Source: Xanthobacteraceae bacterium (GTDB lineage Bacteria; Pseudomonadota; Alphaproteobacteria; Rhizobiales; Xanthobacteraceae). Taken from it: a DNA stretch of 46,427 nucleotides. A program made the position numbers and the translations under genes. Positions 1-8,414 of this stretch are shown piece by piece (the first letter of the stretch is position 1; the number at the start of each line of letters is the position of its first letter). The stretch is from positions 1 through 46,427 of the forward strand of contig JASHQI010000153.1 of the NCBI GenBank assembly GCA_030037645.1, given 5' to 3'. The notes beneath the pieces are model-generated. The model did no database searches, was not told the DNA's origin, and saw only the letters and a list, made by a program, of their open reading frames with translations.

Positions 1-378
1 TGGCTGCGCGCCTCGCATCGGCGGTTGGACAAGAAGTTGTCGAAGCCGTATCGCCCGTATCACAGCCATAGCAAGAAAGAGCCGCTCAAACCGGGTGACG
101 TGGTGGCACTCGATATAGAAATCTGGCCGACTTCGATTGTGGTGCCCGCGGGTCATCGCATCGCCTTGTCCATTCGCGGCAACGACTACGTTTATCCGGG
201 CGGCAGTGGCGGGCGGCAGTCGAATTTCAAGAATGAACTGACCGGCTGCGGGCCGTTCCTGCACGACGATCCGCGGGACCGGCCGACCGACATTTTCGAC
301 GGCGTCACCAGCCTGCATTTCGGCGGCGCTGCGCAGCCCTATCTGCTGCTGCCTATTATTCCGGCAAAGAAAAAATAG
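1..378 (+). CDS. CocE/NonD family hydrolase, C-terminal end (partial)
   Basis: The frame is open from the first base, so this is the 3' end of a longer gene that begins outside the window. The first residues (WLRASHRRLD) and the following jelly-roll-like beta segment ('GDVVALDIEIWPTSIVVPAGHRIALSIRGNDY') resemble the C-terminal X-Pro dipeptidyl-peptidase-like domain of CocE/NonD serine hydrolases. These enzymes cleave acyl esters or amides. The catalytic Ser and His would lie upstream and are not visible here. The protein ends in a basic tail (PAKKK). The next gene starts about 190 bp downstream on the same strand, so a shared transcript with the Liv cassette is possible but not shown. The substrate cannot be inferred. 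Confidence 0.75.
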   Translation, partial: WLRASHRRLDKKLSKPYRPYHSHSKKEPLKPGDVVALDIEIWPTSIVVPAGHRIALSIRGNDYVYPGGSGGRQSNFKNELTGCGPFLHDDPRDRPTDIFDGVTSLHFGGAAQPYLLLPIIPAKKK

Positions 379-566
379 GCCAAACGCGACAACAGCGGAC
401 TTTACAGGACGGAACCGCTTGTCGGATGATGGTCCGTTAATCCGGGGCCGACGCAAAAAGGGGCCCGCAATCCATAGCCGTGCTTGACGAAATGGATTGC
501 CGGCTCACTCGTTCGCAGCTCGGGGCATGCCCAGGGAGTTAACGGCGCGTGAGAGGGAGAACAGCA

Positions 567-1838
567 ATGTCTCGCAGATTAACGGCTCGGAGCATCAGTC
601 GTCGCACGCTGTTGGCAGGTACTGCGGCCGGCGCGACGATCGCGCTGACCCGGTTTCCAACGCCTGCCATCGCGCAAGCTGCGCCATTCAAGCTCGGTCT
701 GCTCACCGTAAAGACCGGCCCGCTGGCCCAGGGCGGCATACAAATGGAACAGGGCGTGCTGACCTATCTGAAAGAGAAAAACTATACGATGGGCGGCCGC
801 AAGGTCGACTTCGTTTCCGCCGATACTGGCGGCAATCCGGCGGGCGCTAAGACCAAGGCTCAGGAGCTCGTCGAGCGTGACAAGGTCGACGTCATTCTCG
901 GCCCGCTTGCCGCGTTCGAGCTGTATGCCATCAACGGGTATATCCAACAGCAGAAGATGCCGACACTCAGCTTGGCCGCTGCCGATAACCTGACGCAGCG
1001 CCAGCCGAACCCTTATCTGTTGCGCGCCTCGGCCACTTCGTCTCAGGCGATGCAGCCGATGGGGCACTATGCTGCGACTGAGTTGAAGCTGAAGCGCGTC
1101 GTTACCATCGTCGAGGATTTCGCCTTCGGTTACGAGCAGATGGGCGGCTTCCAGGCTGCGTTCCAAAAGGACGGTGGCTGCGTCGTCAACAAGCTTTGGC
1201 CGCCGATTGTCACGCCCGACTACACGCCCTACATCGCCCAGATCAGCGGCTGCGACGGCGTCTGCCAAGGCTTTGCCGGCTCGAATCCGCTGCGTTTTAT
1301 GAAGCAATATGCCACTGCGGGCCTGAAATACCCTGTCGTGACTGGAGAGACCGGCGCCGACGACGCGTTGCTGAAAAGCTACGGCGACGAGGCGATCGGT
1401 CTTGTCAGTGCGTGTCCCTACACGCTCGATCTCGATTCCGACGGCAACAACCGCTTCGTCAGCGAAATGCTGAAGAACTACAATACCGTTCCAGGTTTCT
1501 ATGCCGCCGGCCTTTACATCAATTGCGAGGTCGTCGATGCCGGGCTGCAGGGGGCAGGCGGCGACGCAAGCGACAAGCAGAAATTCATGGCAGCGCTAAA
1601 GGCGGTTAGTCTGACGGACACGCCGCGCGGCCCGATCAAGTTCGATCACCTCAACAACGTGATCGGCAACATTTACATCCGTCGTATTGGCAGAGAGGGC
1701 GCCAAATACGGCCTCAAGCTCTGGAACAAGACAATCAAGACCTATGAGAACGTCAGTCAATTCTGGGTCTGGCCTGAACAGGAATTCCTCGCGCACCCCG
1801 TTTATTCGCGCGACTATCCACCGCTGACGAAGTGCTGA
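567..1838 (+). CDS. Liv-type ABC transporter substrate-binding protein 1 (Tat-exported)
   Basis: Periplasmic binding protein of the branched-chain amino acid / amide family (Peripla_BP_6 type), 423 aa. It should capture ligand in the periplasm for the permeases encoded downstream. I chose the ATG at 567 because GAGAGGGAGA (551-560) precedes it; an in-frame GTG at 549 lacks a comparable site. The N-terminus has a twin-arginine motif (SRRTLLAG), a short hydrophobic core and an AIAQA-type cleavage site, so export is probably by Tat. Mature segments such as 'KLGLLTVKTGPLAQGG' and 'DYTPYIAQI' fit the type I periplasmic binding fold. A very similar paralog lies directly downstream (1944-3200). The ligand is unknown: members of this family bind amino acids, amides, ureas or aromatic acids. 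Confidence 0.92.
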   Translation: MSRRLTARSISRRTLLAGTAAGATIALTRFPTPAIAQAAPFKLGLLTVKTGPLAQGGIQMEQGVLTYLKEKNYTMGGRKVDFVSADTGGNPAGAKTKAQELVERDKVDVILGPLAAFELYAINGYIQQQKMPTLSLAAADNLTQRQPNPYLLRASATSSQAMQPMGHYAATELKLKRVVTIVEDFAFGYEQMGGFQAAFQKDGGCVVNKLWPPIVTPDYTPYIAQISGCDGVCQGFAGSNPLRFMKQYATAGLKYPVVTGETGADDALLKSYGDEAIGLVSACPYTLDLDSDGNNRFVSEMLKNYNTVPGFYAAGLYINCEVVDAGLQGAGGDASDKQKFMAALKAVSLTDTPRGPIKFDHLNNVIGNIYIRRIGREGAKYGLKLWNKTIKTYENVSQFWVWPEQEFLAHPVYSRDYPPLTKC

Positions 1839-1856
1839 GCGCTGTAGCCCCCATAA

Positions 1857-1923
1857 CCCGGATTGAGCAACGCGAGATTCGGGACAGTCTCGGGTCGACC
1901 CGGACTTCGCTTCGCTCAATCGG
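1857..1923. repeat. Imperfect inverted repeat between the two binding-protein genes
   Basis: GGATTGAGC (1860-1868) faces GCTCAATC (1914-1921), and the flanks also partly match (GCGA / TTCGC). This leaves a stem with a loop of about 45 nt that contains a smaller GAGA...TCTC pair. The layout resembles palindromic intergenic repeats seen in Bradyrhizobium-type genomes. It could also form an mRNA hairpin that uncouples expression of the two binding proteins. No T-tract follows, so a terminator is unlikely. Confidence 0.4.
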
Positions 1924-1943
1924 ACTGCTGATCGGAGAACACC

Positions 1944-3200
1944 ATGTCTCGCAGAGTCAGTCGTCGCACGCTGCTCACCGGCACCGCAGCCGGCGCAGCC
2001 GTCGCTTTGACCCGTTTCCCGGCGCCCGCCGTCGCCCAGGCCGTGCCGTTCAAGCTCGGCTTGCTCACCGTGAAGACCGGCCCGCTCGCGGCTGGCGGTA
2101 TCTTGATGGAGCAGGGCGTCCTCACTTACTTGAAGGAGAAGAATTATACGCTGGGTGGGCGCAAGGTCGACTTCATCTCCGCCGATACCGGGGGCAATCC
2201 GGCGGGCGCCAAGACCAAGGCTCAGGAATTGGTCGAGCGCGACGGGGTCGATGTCATCCTCGGTCCGCTCGCAGCCTTCGAACTCTATGCCATCAGCGAG
2301 TACGTCATCGAGAAGAAGATGCCGACGCTCAGCTTGGCCGCGGCTGACAATCTCACTCAGCGGACGCCTAACCCCTATCTGTTGCGCGCGTCGGCAACGT
2401 CTTCGCAGGCGACCCAACCGCTGGGTCACTATGCCGCGACAGAACTGAAGCTCAAGCGCGTCGTCACGATTTCCGAGGACTTTGCCTTCGGCCATGAACA
2501 GATGGGCGGCTTCCAGGCGTCGTTCCAGAAGGACGGCGGCTGCGTCGTCAACAAATTATGGCCGCCGTTGGTGACGCCCGACTATACGCCCTATATCGCG
2601 CAGATCGTCGCTTGCGACGCGGTCTGCCAGGGCTTTGCCGGCTCGAACCCGTTGCGCTTCATGAAGCAATATGCGACGGCCGGGCTCAAATATCCGGTTA
2701 TCGCCGGAGAAGCCGGCGCCGACGATTTCTTGCTCAAGAGCTTCGGCGAGGAAGCGCTCGGGCTGGTCAGCGCCGCCCCTTACACGCTCGACCTGGAAAG
2801 CGACGCCAACCACCGCTTCGTCGACGGTATGCTGAAGAATTACGACGCCATCCCCGGCCAGTATGCGGCTTTGCTCTACTGCAATTGCCAGGTGCTGGAC
2901 GCAGGCCTGCAGACCGTCGGCGGCGATGCGAGGGACAGAGAGAAGTTGATGGCGGCGCTCAAATTGGTCACCCTGACCGACACGCCGCGCGGGCCGATCA
3001 AGTTTGATCATCTCAACAACGTGATTGGGACAATCTATATCCGACGCGTCGTCAAAGAGGGCGCCAAATACGGGCTCAAGCTTTGGAACAAGACCATCCA
3101 CACTTATGAGAACGTCAGCCAGTTTTGGACCTGGCCGGAAAAGGAATTCCTCGCCCACCCGGTCTACTCGCGCGACTATCCGCCGCTGACGAAGTGCTGA
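1944..3200 (+). CDS. Liv-type ABC transporter substrate-binding protein 2 (tandem paralog)
   Basis: Second Peripla_BP_6-type binding protein, 418 aa, with GGAGAACACC directly before the ATG. It has a twin-arginine signal (SRRTLLTG, AVAQA cleavage region). The protein aligns end to end with the product of 567-1838 with no visible gaps beyond the signal peptide, and most positions are identical, including the C-terminus (HPVYSRDYPPLTKC). It therefore arose by tandem duplication. Differences cluster in a few stretches (for example 'YAISEYVIEKKMP' here against 'YAINGYIQQQKMP'), which could tune ligand preference. It is followed after about 180 bp by the permease genes. Both proteins could feed one shared transporter. 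Confidence 0.92.
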   Translation: MSRRVSRRTLLTGTAAGAAVALTRFPAPAVAQAVPFKLGLLTVKTGPLAAGGILMEQGVLTYLKEKNYTLGGRKVDFISADTGGNPAGAKTKAQELVERDGVDVILGPLAAFELYAISEYVIEKKMPTLSLAAADNLTQRTPNPYLLRASATSSQATQPLGHYAATELKLKRVVTISEDFAFGHEQMGGFQASFQKDGGCVVNKLWPPLVTPDYTPYIAQIVACDAVCQGFAGSNPLRFMKQYATAGLKYPVIAGEAGADDFLLKSFGEEALGLVSAAPYTLDLESDANHRFVDGMLKNYDAIPGQYAALLYCNCQVLDAGLQTVGGDARDREKLMAALKLVTLTDTPRGPIKFDHLNNVIGTIYIRRVVKEGAKYGLKLWNKTIHTYENVSQFWTWPEKEFLAHPVYSRDYPPLTKC

Positions 3201-3381
3201 ATTTTCGTGGGCTGGAGTGACGAATCCCCTTCGCTCGCTTTGCGACCTTCGTTAAGAGTCCGCCGAAGAACGCAAGCGGGGGCGAAATCGGGGAACTGAG
3301 TTCGAACGATTCCGGAGTGTGCTTGGCGCATTCCGGGCTATCAGACAAAACTGGCAGCCGGAAAACACAAAGGCGGCGGAT

Positions 3382-4254
3382 ATGACGTTTTGGCTGCTGC
3401 TGACCGTCAACAGCGTGACGTTCGGCGGCCTGTTGTTTCTTTTATCAGCGGGGTTCTCCCTGATTTTCGGGCTGATGCGCATTCCCAATTTGACGCACGG
3501 CTCGATGTTCATGGTCGGCGCCTATCTTGGTTCGACGTTTCTCGGCGGTGCGCTCGGCTTCACCCTGGATTTCTGGGCTGCCGCAATCATCAGTGCGCTC
3601 GAAGTCGCGGTCCTCGGCGCTCTGATGGAACGCCTGCTGTTGCGCCGGCTTGCCGGCCAGCAACTGGCGCAGGTGCTGGTGACGCTCGGCGTCTCCTTCA
3701 TGGTCGCCGATCTGTGTCTGATGGGATGGGGTGGCGACCCGATCTCGGTGTCGACACCGGCCGGCTTGGGCGGCTTCGTGCGCGTCGGCTTGGCGGTGTT
3801 CCCACTCTACCGCATGGCGGTGATCGGAATCGCGGTGGTGTTTGCCATCGCGCTCTGGCTCATGCTGGAACGTACGCGACTCGGCGCCATGATCCGCGCC
3901 GGCGTCGATGACCCGCAGATGGCCCGCGTCGTCGGCATCCGTGTATCGCGCTTGTTCACCATCGTGTTTGGGCTCGGCGCCGGGCTTGCCGGATTTGCCG
4001 GCATGATTGGTGCCCCGATTCTTTCGGTCTATCCAGGCCTCGACCAAGACATGCTGCCGCTGGCGCTGGTGGTGGTCATACTCGGCGGCACCGGTAGCCT
4101 GCTCGGCTCGTTCCTCGGCAGTATCGTCGTCGGCTTTATCTACAATTTCGGCCAAGCGCTGTTGCCGGAGCTCGCCTATTTCGTGCTGTTCCTGCCGATG
4201 GTCTTGGTGCTGGTGCTGCGGCCGCAGGGCCTGTTCGGGGGGCGGCTCCTGTGA
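3382..4254 (+). CDS. livH: Branched-chain amino acid ABC transporter permease, LivH type
   Basis: Integral inner-membrane permease of the Liv family, 290 aa, forming half of the translocation pore with the LivM-type protein. I chose the ATG at 3382 (AAAGG at 3369-3373 upstream). The frame is open from a GTG at 3319, but those 21 residues are polar and not LivH-like. The protein has about eight hydrophobic segments. It shows the typical N-terminal 'GGLLFLLSAGFSLIFGLMRI' followed by NLTHGS, and near the C-terminus the glycine-rich 'ILGGTGSLLGSFLGS' that contacts the ATPases. The stop overlaps the livM start by 4 bp (GTGA), so the two are translationally coupled. Confidence 0.93.
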   Translation: MTFWLLLTVNSVTFGGLLFLLSAGFSLIFGLMRIPNLTHGSMFMVGAYLGSTFLGGALGFTLDFWAAAIISALEVAVLGALMERLLLRRLAGQQLAQVLVTLGVSFMVADLCLMGWGGDPISVSTPAGLGGFVRVGLAVFPLYRMAVIGIAVVFAIALWLMLERTRLGAMIRAGVDDPQMARVVGIRVSRLFTIVFGLGAGLAGFAGMIGAPILSVYPGLDQDMLPLALVVVILGGTGSLLGSFLGSIVVGFIYNFGQALLPELAYFVLFLPMVLVLVLRPQGLFGGRLL

Positions 4255-5318
4255 CCGGCCGGCGCATCGCCATCGTTGTTGCGATTATCGGGCTGGTCAT
4301 CGTGCCTTACGTGATCACCGAGGTCTATTACGTCAACATCGCCAGTCAGATCCTCCTCTACGCGATCTTCGCGCTCGGGCTGAACGTGCTGGTGGGCTAC
4401 GCCGGATTGGTATCGCTCGGTCACGCCGGATTGTTCGGCGTTGCAAGCTATGCTGTCGCCTATTTGCTGGCCGCCGGATTCGGTCACGCCGTTGCTATTC
4501 CGGCGGCGATCGGGATCGGGCTTTTGGCGACGGCGGTGTTTGCCGCGCTGGCGCTGCGGGCGAGCGGCATCAGCTTCATCATGATCACGCTGGCGCTTGG
4601 CGAGATTATCTGGGGTCTCGCCTATCGCTGGATCAGCGTCACCCACGGCGACAACGGCATCAACGTGACGACCCGTCCGGCGCCGTTCGGTCTGCCGCTT
4701 AGCTCCGCGCGTGGATTCTACGATGCAACGTTGATTATTTTTCTGCTCGCCGTTGCAAGCAGTGCGATCTTTGTGCGTTCGCCGCTTGGTGCCGCGCTGT
4801 GTGGCACGCGCGACCAGCCACGGCGCATGAACGCGCTCGGTTTCCACGTCTGGATGATCCGGTTCATGGCCTTCATGTTCTCAGGCCTCTTGACCTCGAT
4901 CTCCGGCATTTTGTTTGTCTACTACAATGAGTTCATCAGCCCGCAAGCGTTGGCGCTCACCGCCTCGGCGGAAGGTTTGCTGATGGTGATTTCGGGCGGG
5001 GCGGGGACGCTGCTTGGTCCGGTGGTCGGCGCGGCGCTGGTCGTCATCGTCAAGAACGTGGTGAGCGGGCTCCGTTTCACGGTCTTGTCTCCGATGGGCT
5101 TCGCCGATCTCGTGAAATTCGTCTTGAACGGGCTGTTCCAGCATTGGAATTTCTTGCTCGGGGCCATCTTCGTCGCCATCGTCGTGTTCATGCCTGAGGG
5201 CCTGGTCCCCGGCTCCGTGCGGCTCGCGCGCGCCGCGTGGCGCACCGCGAACCGCAGCAAATCTGCGCGGCCGGCTGCGGCGGCCCCGCCGGCCCCGGTC
5301 GCAGAGCAAAAGCGATGA
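4251..5318 (+). CDS. livM: Branched-chain amino acid ABC transporter permease, LivM type
   Basis: Second membrane permease of the Liv transporter, 355 aa, starting with GTG inside the livH stop (GTGA). It carries the family hallmark 'GLNVLVGYAGLVSLGHAGLFG' near residues 44-64 and the coupling segment 'VISGGAGTLLGPVVGA'. Multiple hydrophobic segments span most of the protein. The last roughly 30 residues are Arg/Ala/Pro-rich and probably cytoplasmic. The stop overlaps the downstream livG start (ATGA), so livH, livM and livG form a tightly coupled unit. Confidence 0.93.
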   Translation: MTGRRIAIVVAIIGLVIVPYVITEVYYVNIASQILLYAIFALGLNVLVGYAGLVSLGHAGLFGVASYAVAYLLAAGFGHAVAIPAAIGIGLLATAVFAALALRASGISFIMITLALGEIIWGLAYRWISVTHGDNGINVTTRPAPFGLPLSSARGFYDATLIIFLLAVASSAIFVRSPLGAALCGTRDQPRRMNALGFHVWMIRFMAFMFSGLLTSISGILFVYYNEFISPQALALTASAEGLLMVISGGAGTLLGPVVGAALVVIVKNVVSGLRFTVLSPMGFADLVKFVLNGLFQHWNFLLGAIFVAIVVFMPEGLVPGSVRLARAAWRTANRSKSARPAAAAPPAPVAEQKR

Positions 5319-6052
5319 CTGCGCTCGCCGTGCAAAATCTGTGCAAGAGCTTCGGCGGCCTGCGCGTCACCACCAACGTCAACCTTGCGGTCGAGCCGGG
5401 CGAGCGGCGGCTGATCATCGGCCCCAACGGGGCCGGCAAGACCACGCTGTTCAATCTGATCACCGGCGAGATCGCTCCTGATTCCGGTGCGGTGTTGTTG
5501 TTCGACCGCGAGATTACCCGGCTGGCGACCCGCAAACGAGCGCATCTCGGCATGGCGCGCACCTATCAGATCATCACGCTGTTCGCCCGCGACACGATCC
5601 TGCACAATGCGACGCTTGCGCTGCTCGGCCTGTCTACGCTGCGTTGGAATCCTCTGGTCGCGCTCCATCGGCAGCAGCACTTGACGGCACAAGCACGCGC
5701 CGCACTCGAGCGCGTCGGTCTCCACGACATTGCCGACCGGCCGCTGGCGGAAACTTCCTACGGCGAAAAGCGCCGCGTCGAGATCGCCATGGCGCTGGCG
5801 CAGAACCCGAAAGTGTTGCTGCTCGACGAACCATTCGCCGGCCTGTCGATCGACGAGCGCCGCGACGTGCGCGAGCTGCTCAGGCGCATTCCCCGCGATG
5901 TGACCGTCGTGATGATCGAGCACGACATGGATACCGCGCTCGATCTCGCCGACCGCATCACGCTGTTGCATTTCGGCGAGGTCGTCGTCGAAGGAACCCG
6001 CGCCGAAGTGGTGGCTGATCCGCGCACGCGGGAGGTCTATCTTGGCGAATAG
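5315..6052 (+). CDS. livG: Branched-chain amino acid ABC transporter ATPase, LivG type
   Basis: Cytoplasmic ABC ATPase, 245 aa, that powers the LivH/LivM pore. The ATG at 5315 overlaps the livM stop (ATGA); an upstream open extension is a frame-shifted overlap with livM and is not used. Walker A is GPNGAGKT (residues 36-43). The signature loop is SYGEKRR, a Liv-type variant of LSGGQ. Walker B is VLLLDEPFAGL, and the switch His lies in 'VMIEHDMD'. The C-terminus contains the GGAGG ribosome site used by livF. Confidence 0.93.
   Translation: MTALAVQNLCKSFGGLRVTTNVNLAVEPGERRLIIGPNGAGKTTLFNLITGEIAPDSGAVLLFDREITRLATRKRAHLGMARTYQIITLFARDTILHNATLALLGLSTLRWNPLVALHRQQHLTAQARAALERVGLHDIADRPLAETSYGEKRRVEIAMALAQNPKVLLLDEPFAGLSIDERRDVRELLRRIPRDVTVVMIEHDMDTALDLADRITLLHFGEVVVEGTRAEVVADPRTREVYLGE
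6031..6035 (+). promoter_or_regulatory. Ribosome binding site fixing the TTG start of livF
   Basis: GGAGG lies 6 nt before the TTG at 6042, inside the end of livG. It decides the start: no ATG or GTG in this frame has such a site, and the TTG gives the expected Liv-type N-terminus. Confidence 0.75.
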
Positions 6053-6764
6053 CGCGCTGACCCTCAGCGAGATTGATGCTTTCTACGGCGACAGCCACGT
6101 GTTGCAGAGGGTGTCGTTCCAGCTTGGCGAAGGACGGCTCCTCGGCCTGCTGGGCCGTAACGGCGCCGGTAAGACGACCTGCATGAATGTCAGTGTCGGG
6201 CTCCTGCCGCCACGCTCAGGCAGCGTCGAACTGTTCGGCGCACCGGTGACGAAGCTGCCACCGGAATCGATTGCGGCACGCGGGGTTGCTCTGGTGCCGC
6301 AAGGCCGTCGCGTGTTCAAAAGCTTGACGGTGCGCGAGAACCTCATGGTTGCCGCGCGCGTCGGATTCGCCGGTCACGGGCAGATACCGTGGACGGCCGA
6401 AACCGTGTTCGCCATGTTCCCGCGCCTTGCCGAACGGCGCCAGCAGATGGCCGGCTACCTTTCCGGCGGCGAGCAGCAAATGCTTGCCATCGGCCGCGCG
6501 CTGATGGCCAATCCGCGTGTGCTCTTGATGGACGAACCGTCCGAGGGCCTTGCCCCCCAGATCGTCGCCGAGGTTATGGCCACCATCCGCAAGCTCAAGG
6601 AAAGTGGCCTCTCCATCGTGTTGGTGGAGCAAAGCCCGAAACTCGTATTCGATATCGCCGACGACATCGTGATCCTCAACAGCGGCCGCGTCGCGGTGGT
6701 CTCGACCGCGGCCGCGCTGAAACAGGACGGCGTCGACTTGCGCCAACATCTTGGGGTATTTTGA
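6042..6764 (+). CDS. livF: Branched-chain amino acid ABC transporter ATPase, LivF type
   Basis: Second ABC ATPase of the cassette, 240 aa, expected to pair with LivG as a heterodimer. It starts with the rare codon TTG and overlaps the livG end by 11 bp, with a full GGAGG upstream. Walker A is GRNGAGKT (residues 38-45), the signature is LSGGEQQ, Walker B is VLLMDEPSEGL, and the switch region is 'VLVEQSPK', where the usual His is replaced by Gln as in most LivF proteins. The HD-domain gene follows after 11 bp. Confidence 0.93.
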   Translation: MANSALTLSEIDAFYGDSHVLQRVSFQLGEGRLLGLLGRNGAGKTTCMNVSVGLLPPRSGSVELFGAPVTKLPPESIAARGVALVPQGRRVFKSLTVRENLMVAARVGFAGHGQIPWTAETVFAMFPRLAERRQQMAGYLSGGEQQMLAIGRALMANPRVLLMDEPSEGLAPQIVAEVMATIRKLKESGLSIVLVEQSPKLVFDIADDIVILNSGRVAVVSTAAALKQDGVDLRQHLGVF

Positions 6765-6775
6765 GAAATTCTCCC

Positions 6776-7708
6776 ATGAGCACGCGCGGACGAATGTTCG
6801 ATATTGCAAAAAGGGCAACTCGCCGTCACGATGGCGTCGAGGAGCTGAGCCGGGGGCACTACGTGATTACCGTTCCTGAATTGGCGGCAGAGGCACTGGG
6901 AAATTTCCTCGCCGAGCATATGAGCCGCAGGTTTAGCTCGACGGATGCGCGGTTGGCCGAGCTCATTCCGTCGGTCGCCCGGCTTTCGCTTGAATGCATC
7001 GGCAACAGCGACGCGCTTTATCACAACGTCGAGCATACGATGCTTGTGACGCTGGTCGGCTTCGACATCATGAGGGGACGCGCGCTGTTGACGCCAACCT
7101 ATCCCAGCGATGCTGCGCATCTCCTGGTCTCCTGCTTGTTGCACGACATCGGTTACGTGCGCGGCATTCTCAAAGGGGACGGTCCCGACGGATACGTGAT
7201 CGACGCCAAGGGCAACAAGACCAAGCTGCCGCGCGGTTCCTCCGACGCTGCGCTTCTGCCTTATCACGTCGATCGATCGAAGCTGTTCGTAATGGAGCGC
7301 ATTTCTAAGATCGAGCTCCTCGACGCCGCGAGGATTGCGCGCGCAATCGAATTTACGCGGTTTCCAGCGCCGCAGGAGCCGGCGGACGACGCCGCCAATG
7401 AAGAGGGCCTGTTGGTAAGAGCGGCCGATCTCATCGGCCAGCTCGGCGATCCGCATTATCTTCGCAAAGCCAATGCGCTGTACTATGAATTCGAAGAGGT
7501 CGGAATGAATAAGCAATTGGGCTACGCTTCGCCCGCCGATCTCACCGATCTATATCCGCAGTTTTACTGGAAGAGCGTGTCCTCACATATCCAGGCTGCC
7601 ATCCGCTACCTCAACGTCACCTCGAGCGGGCGGCAATGGATTGCAAATCTCGACAGCAATGTTTTGCGCGCGGAGCGCGAGCTCAATCTGTCCGGCCCGG
7701 AGCGCTGA
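6776..7708 (+). CDS. HD-domain phosphohydrolase, phosphodiesterase-like, linked to the Liv operon
   Basis: Metal-dependent HD-domain protein, 310 aa. I chose the ATG at 6776, 11 bp after livF; an ATG at 6794 is an alternative. The open frame extends upstream into livF, but only as an out-of-frame shadow. The metal-site layout is YHNVEH (His83, Asn84, His87) followed by LLHDIG (His123, Asp124). This HNxxH-then-HD order resembles class I cyclic-nucleotide phosphodiesterases and related bacterial HD proteins. No signal peptide or membrane segment is seen, so it is cytoplasmic. The substrate is not known. Position at the end of the Liv cassette suggests co-transcription and a link between uptake and a nucleotide signal or ligand processing, which is inference. 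Confidence 0.8.
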   Translation: MSTRGRMFDIAKRATRRHDGVEELSRGHYVITVPELAAEALGNFLAEHMSRRFSSTDARLAELIPSVARLSLECIGNSDALYHNVEHTMLVTLVGFDIMRGRALLTPTYPSDAAHLLVSCLLHDIGYVRGILKGDGPDGYVIDAKGNKTKLPRGSSDAALLPYHVDRSKLFVMERISKIELLDAARIARAIEFTRFPAPQEPADDAANEEGLLVRAADLIGQLGDPHYLRKANALYYEFEEVGMNKQLGYASPADLTDLYPQFYWKSVSSHIQAAIRYLNVTSSGRQWIANLDSNVLRAERELNLSGPER

Positions 7709-7845
7709 AACCCGGACGAGAGGATGTTGCGTCGCGCTCCCGGCCTTGGCACTGGTAGCTTACATCGCCGCGAGAATTTGATAATCTACGAAGGCAGGAT
7801 CGATAGAGACGTCGGAAGCTGACAAAAACATCAAGAGGAGCCGTC

Positions 7846-8301
7846 ATGTTTCGCTTGCTTGTCGTCGCAGCGATGTTTGCGCTTACGGTGCCGACCCTGG
7901 CCATGGCCCAACAGAACAATAAGCACCATCCACCCGGCAAACCGGGCCCCCGCCCGATGGTCGCGCCGCACGGACCGCCGCCTGGCGGGATGCGAGGGCC
8001 GCCGCGCGGTCCCATGAGAGGACCCGTCGGCGCCCAGTTCAGTTATCGCGGCCACACGTTCAATCGGGTGCACATCGCCCCGTTCATTTATCCGCCCGGC
8101 TTCGCGTATCGGCGTTGGGTCGTGGGCGGGGTTCTGCCGGCGGTCTTCCTGGCACCGGCCTATTACTATGCCGGTTGGGCCTCGCTCGGATTAACAGCAC
8201 CGGCGGCGGGGTTCCAATGGGTGCGATACGGTCCGGATTTGCTGCTGGTGAATGTGGCGACCGGTCAGGTCGTGGACGTTGCCTATGGGGTCTTTTACTA
8301 G
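7846..8301 (+). CDS. Secreted RcnB-family-like protein
   Basis: Small exported protein, 151 aa, with AGAGGAG before the ATG. It has a Sec signal peptide (residues 1 to about 21, cut near AMA-QQ), then a Pro/Gly/His-rich low-complexity stretch (about 23-60). The C-terminal domain has the pattern 'VGGVLPAVFLAPAYYYAGW ... GFQWVRYGPDLLLVNVATGQV', which matches the RcnB (nickel/cobalt homeostasis, periplasmic) family. Metal binding is suggested only by family and by the few His residues in the linker. It has its own terminator and is not obviously part of the Liv operon. Confidence 0.75.
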   Translation: MFRLLVVAAMFALTVPTLAMAQQNNKHHPPGKPGPRPMVAPHGPPPGGMRGPPRGPMRGPVGAQFSYRGHTFNRVHIAPFIYPPGFAYRRWVVGGVLPAVFLAPAYYYAGWASLGLTAPAAGFQWVRYGPDLLLVNVATGQVVDVAYGVFY

Positions 8302-8332
8302 ATCGATCCCCGACGCTCTTTGAACTGGACGA

Positions 8333-8370
8333 GAACCGGCTGCGCTTGATCCGCAGCCGGTTCATTTTTT
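8333..8370 (+). terminator. Rho-independent terminator after the RcnB-like gene
   Basis: A perfect 12-bp stem (GAACCGGCTGCG at 8333-8344, CGCAGCCGGTTC at 8352-8363) with a 7-nt loop is followed by ATTTTTT (8364-8370). It lies 30 bp after the stop at 8301 and separates this gene from the convergent molybdenum hydroxylase. Confidence 0.9.
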
Positions 8371-8414
8371 CAATTCGATTAGCGCGGCGATGGCCCGGCG
8401 GCTCGCGCTGCAGA

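Noticed and set aside
411-438. GGAAC followed by CGTT upstream of the first binding protein
   Set aside because: The spacing is 19 nt, too long for the EcfG promoter (16-17 nt).
1596-2495. A 299-codon open frame on the minus strand across the two binding-protein genes
   Set aside because: It is antisense to two clear genes, has no family pattern and reflects high-GC codon bias.
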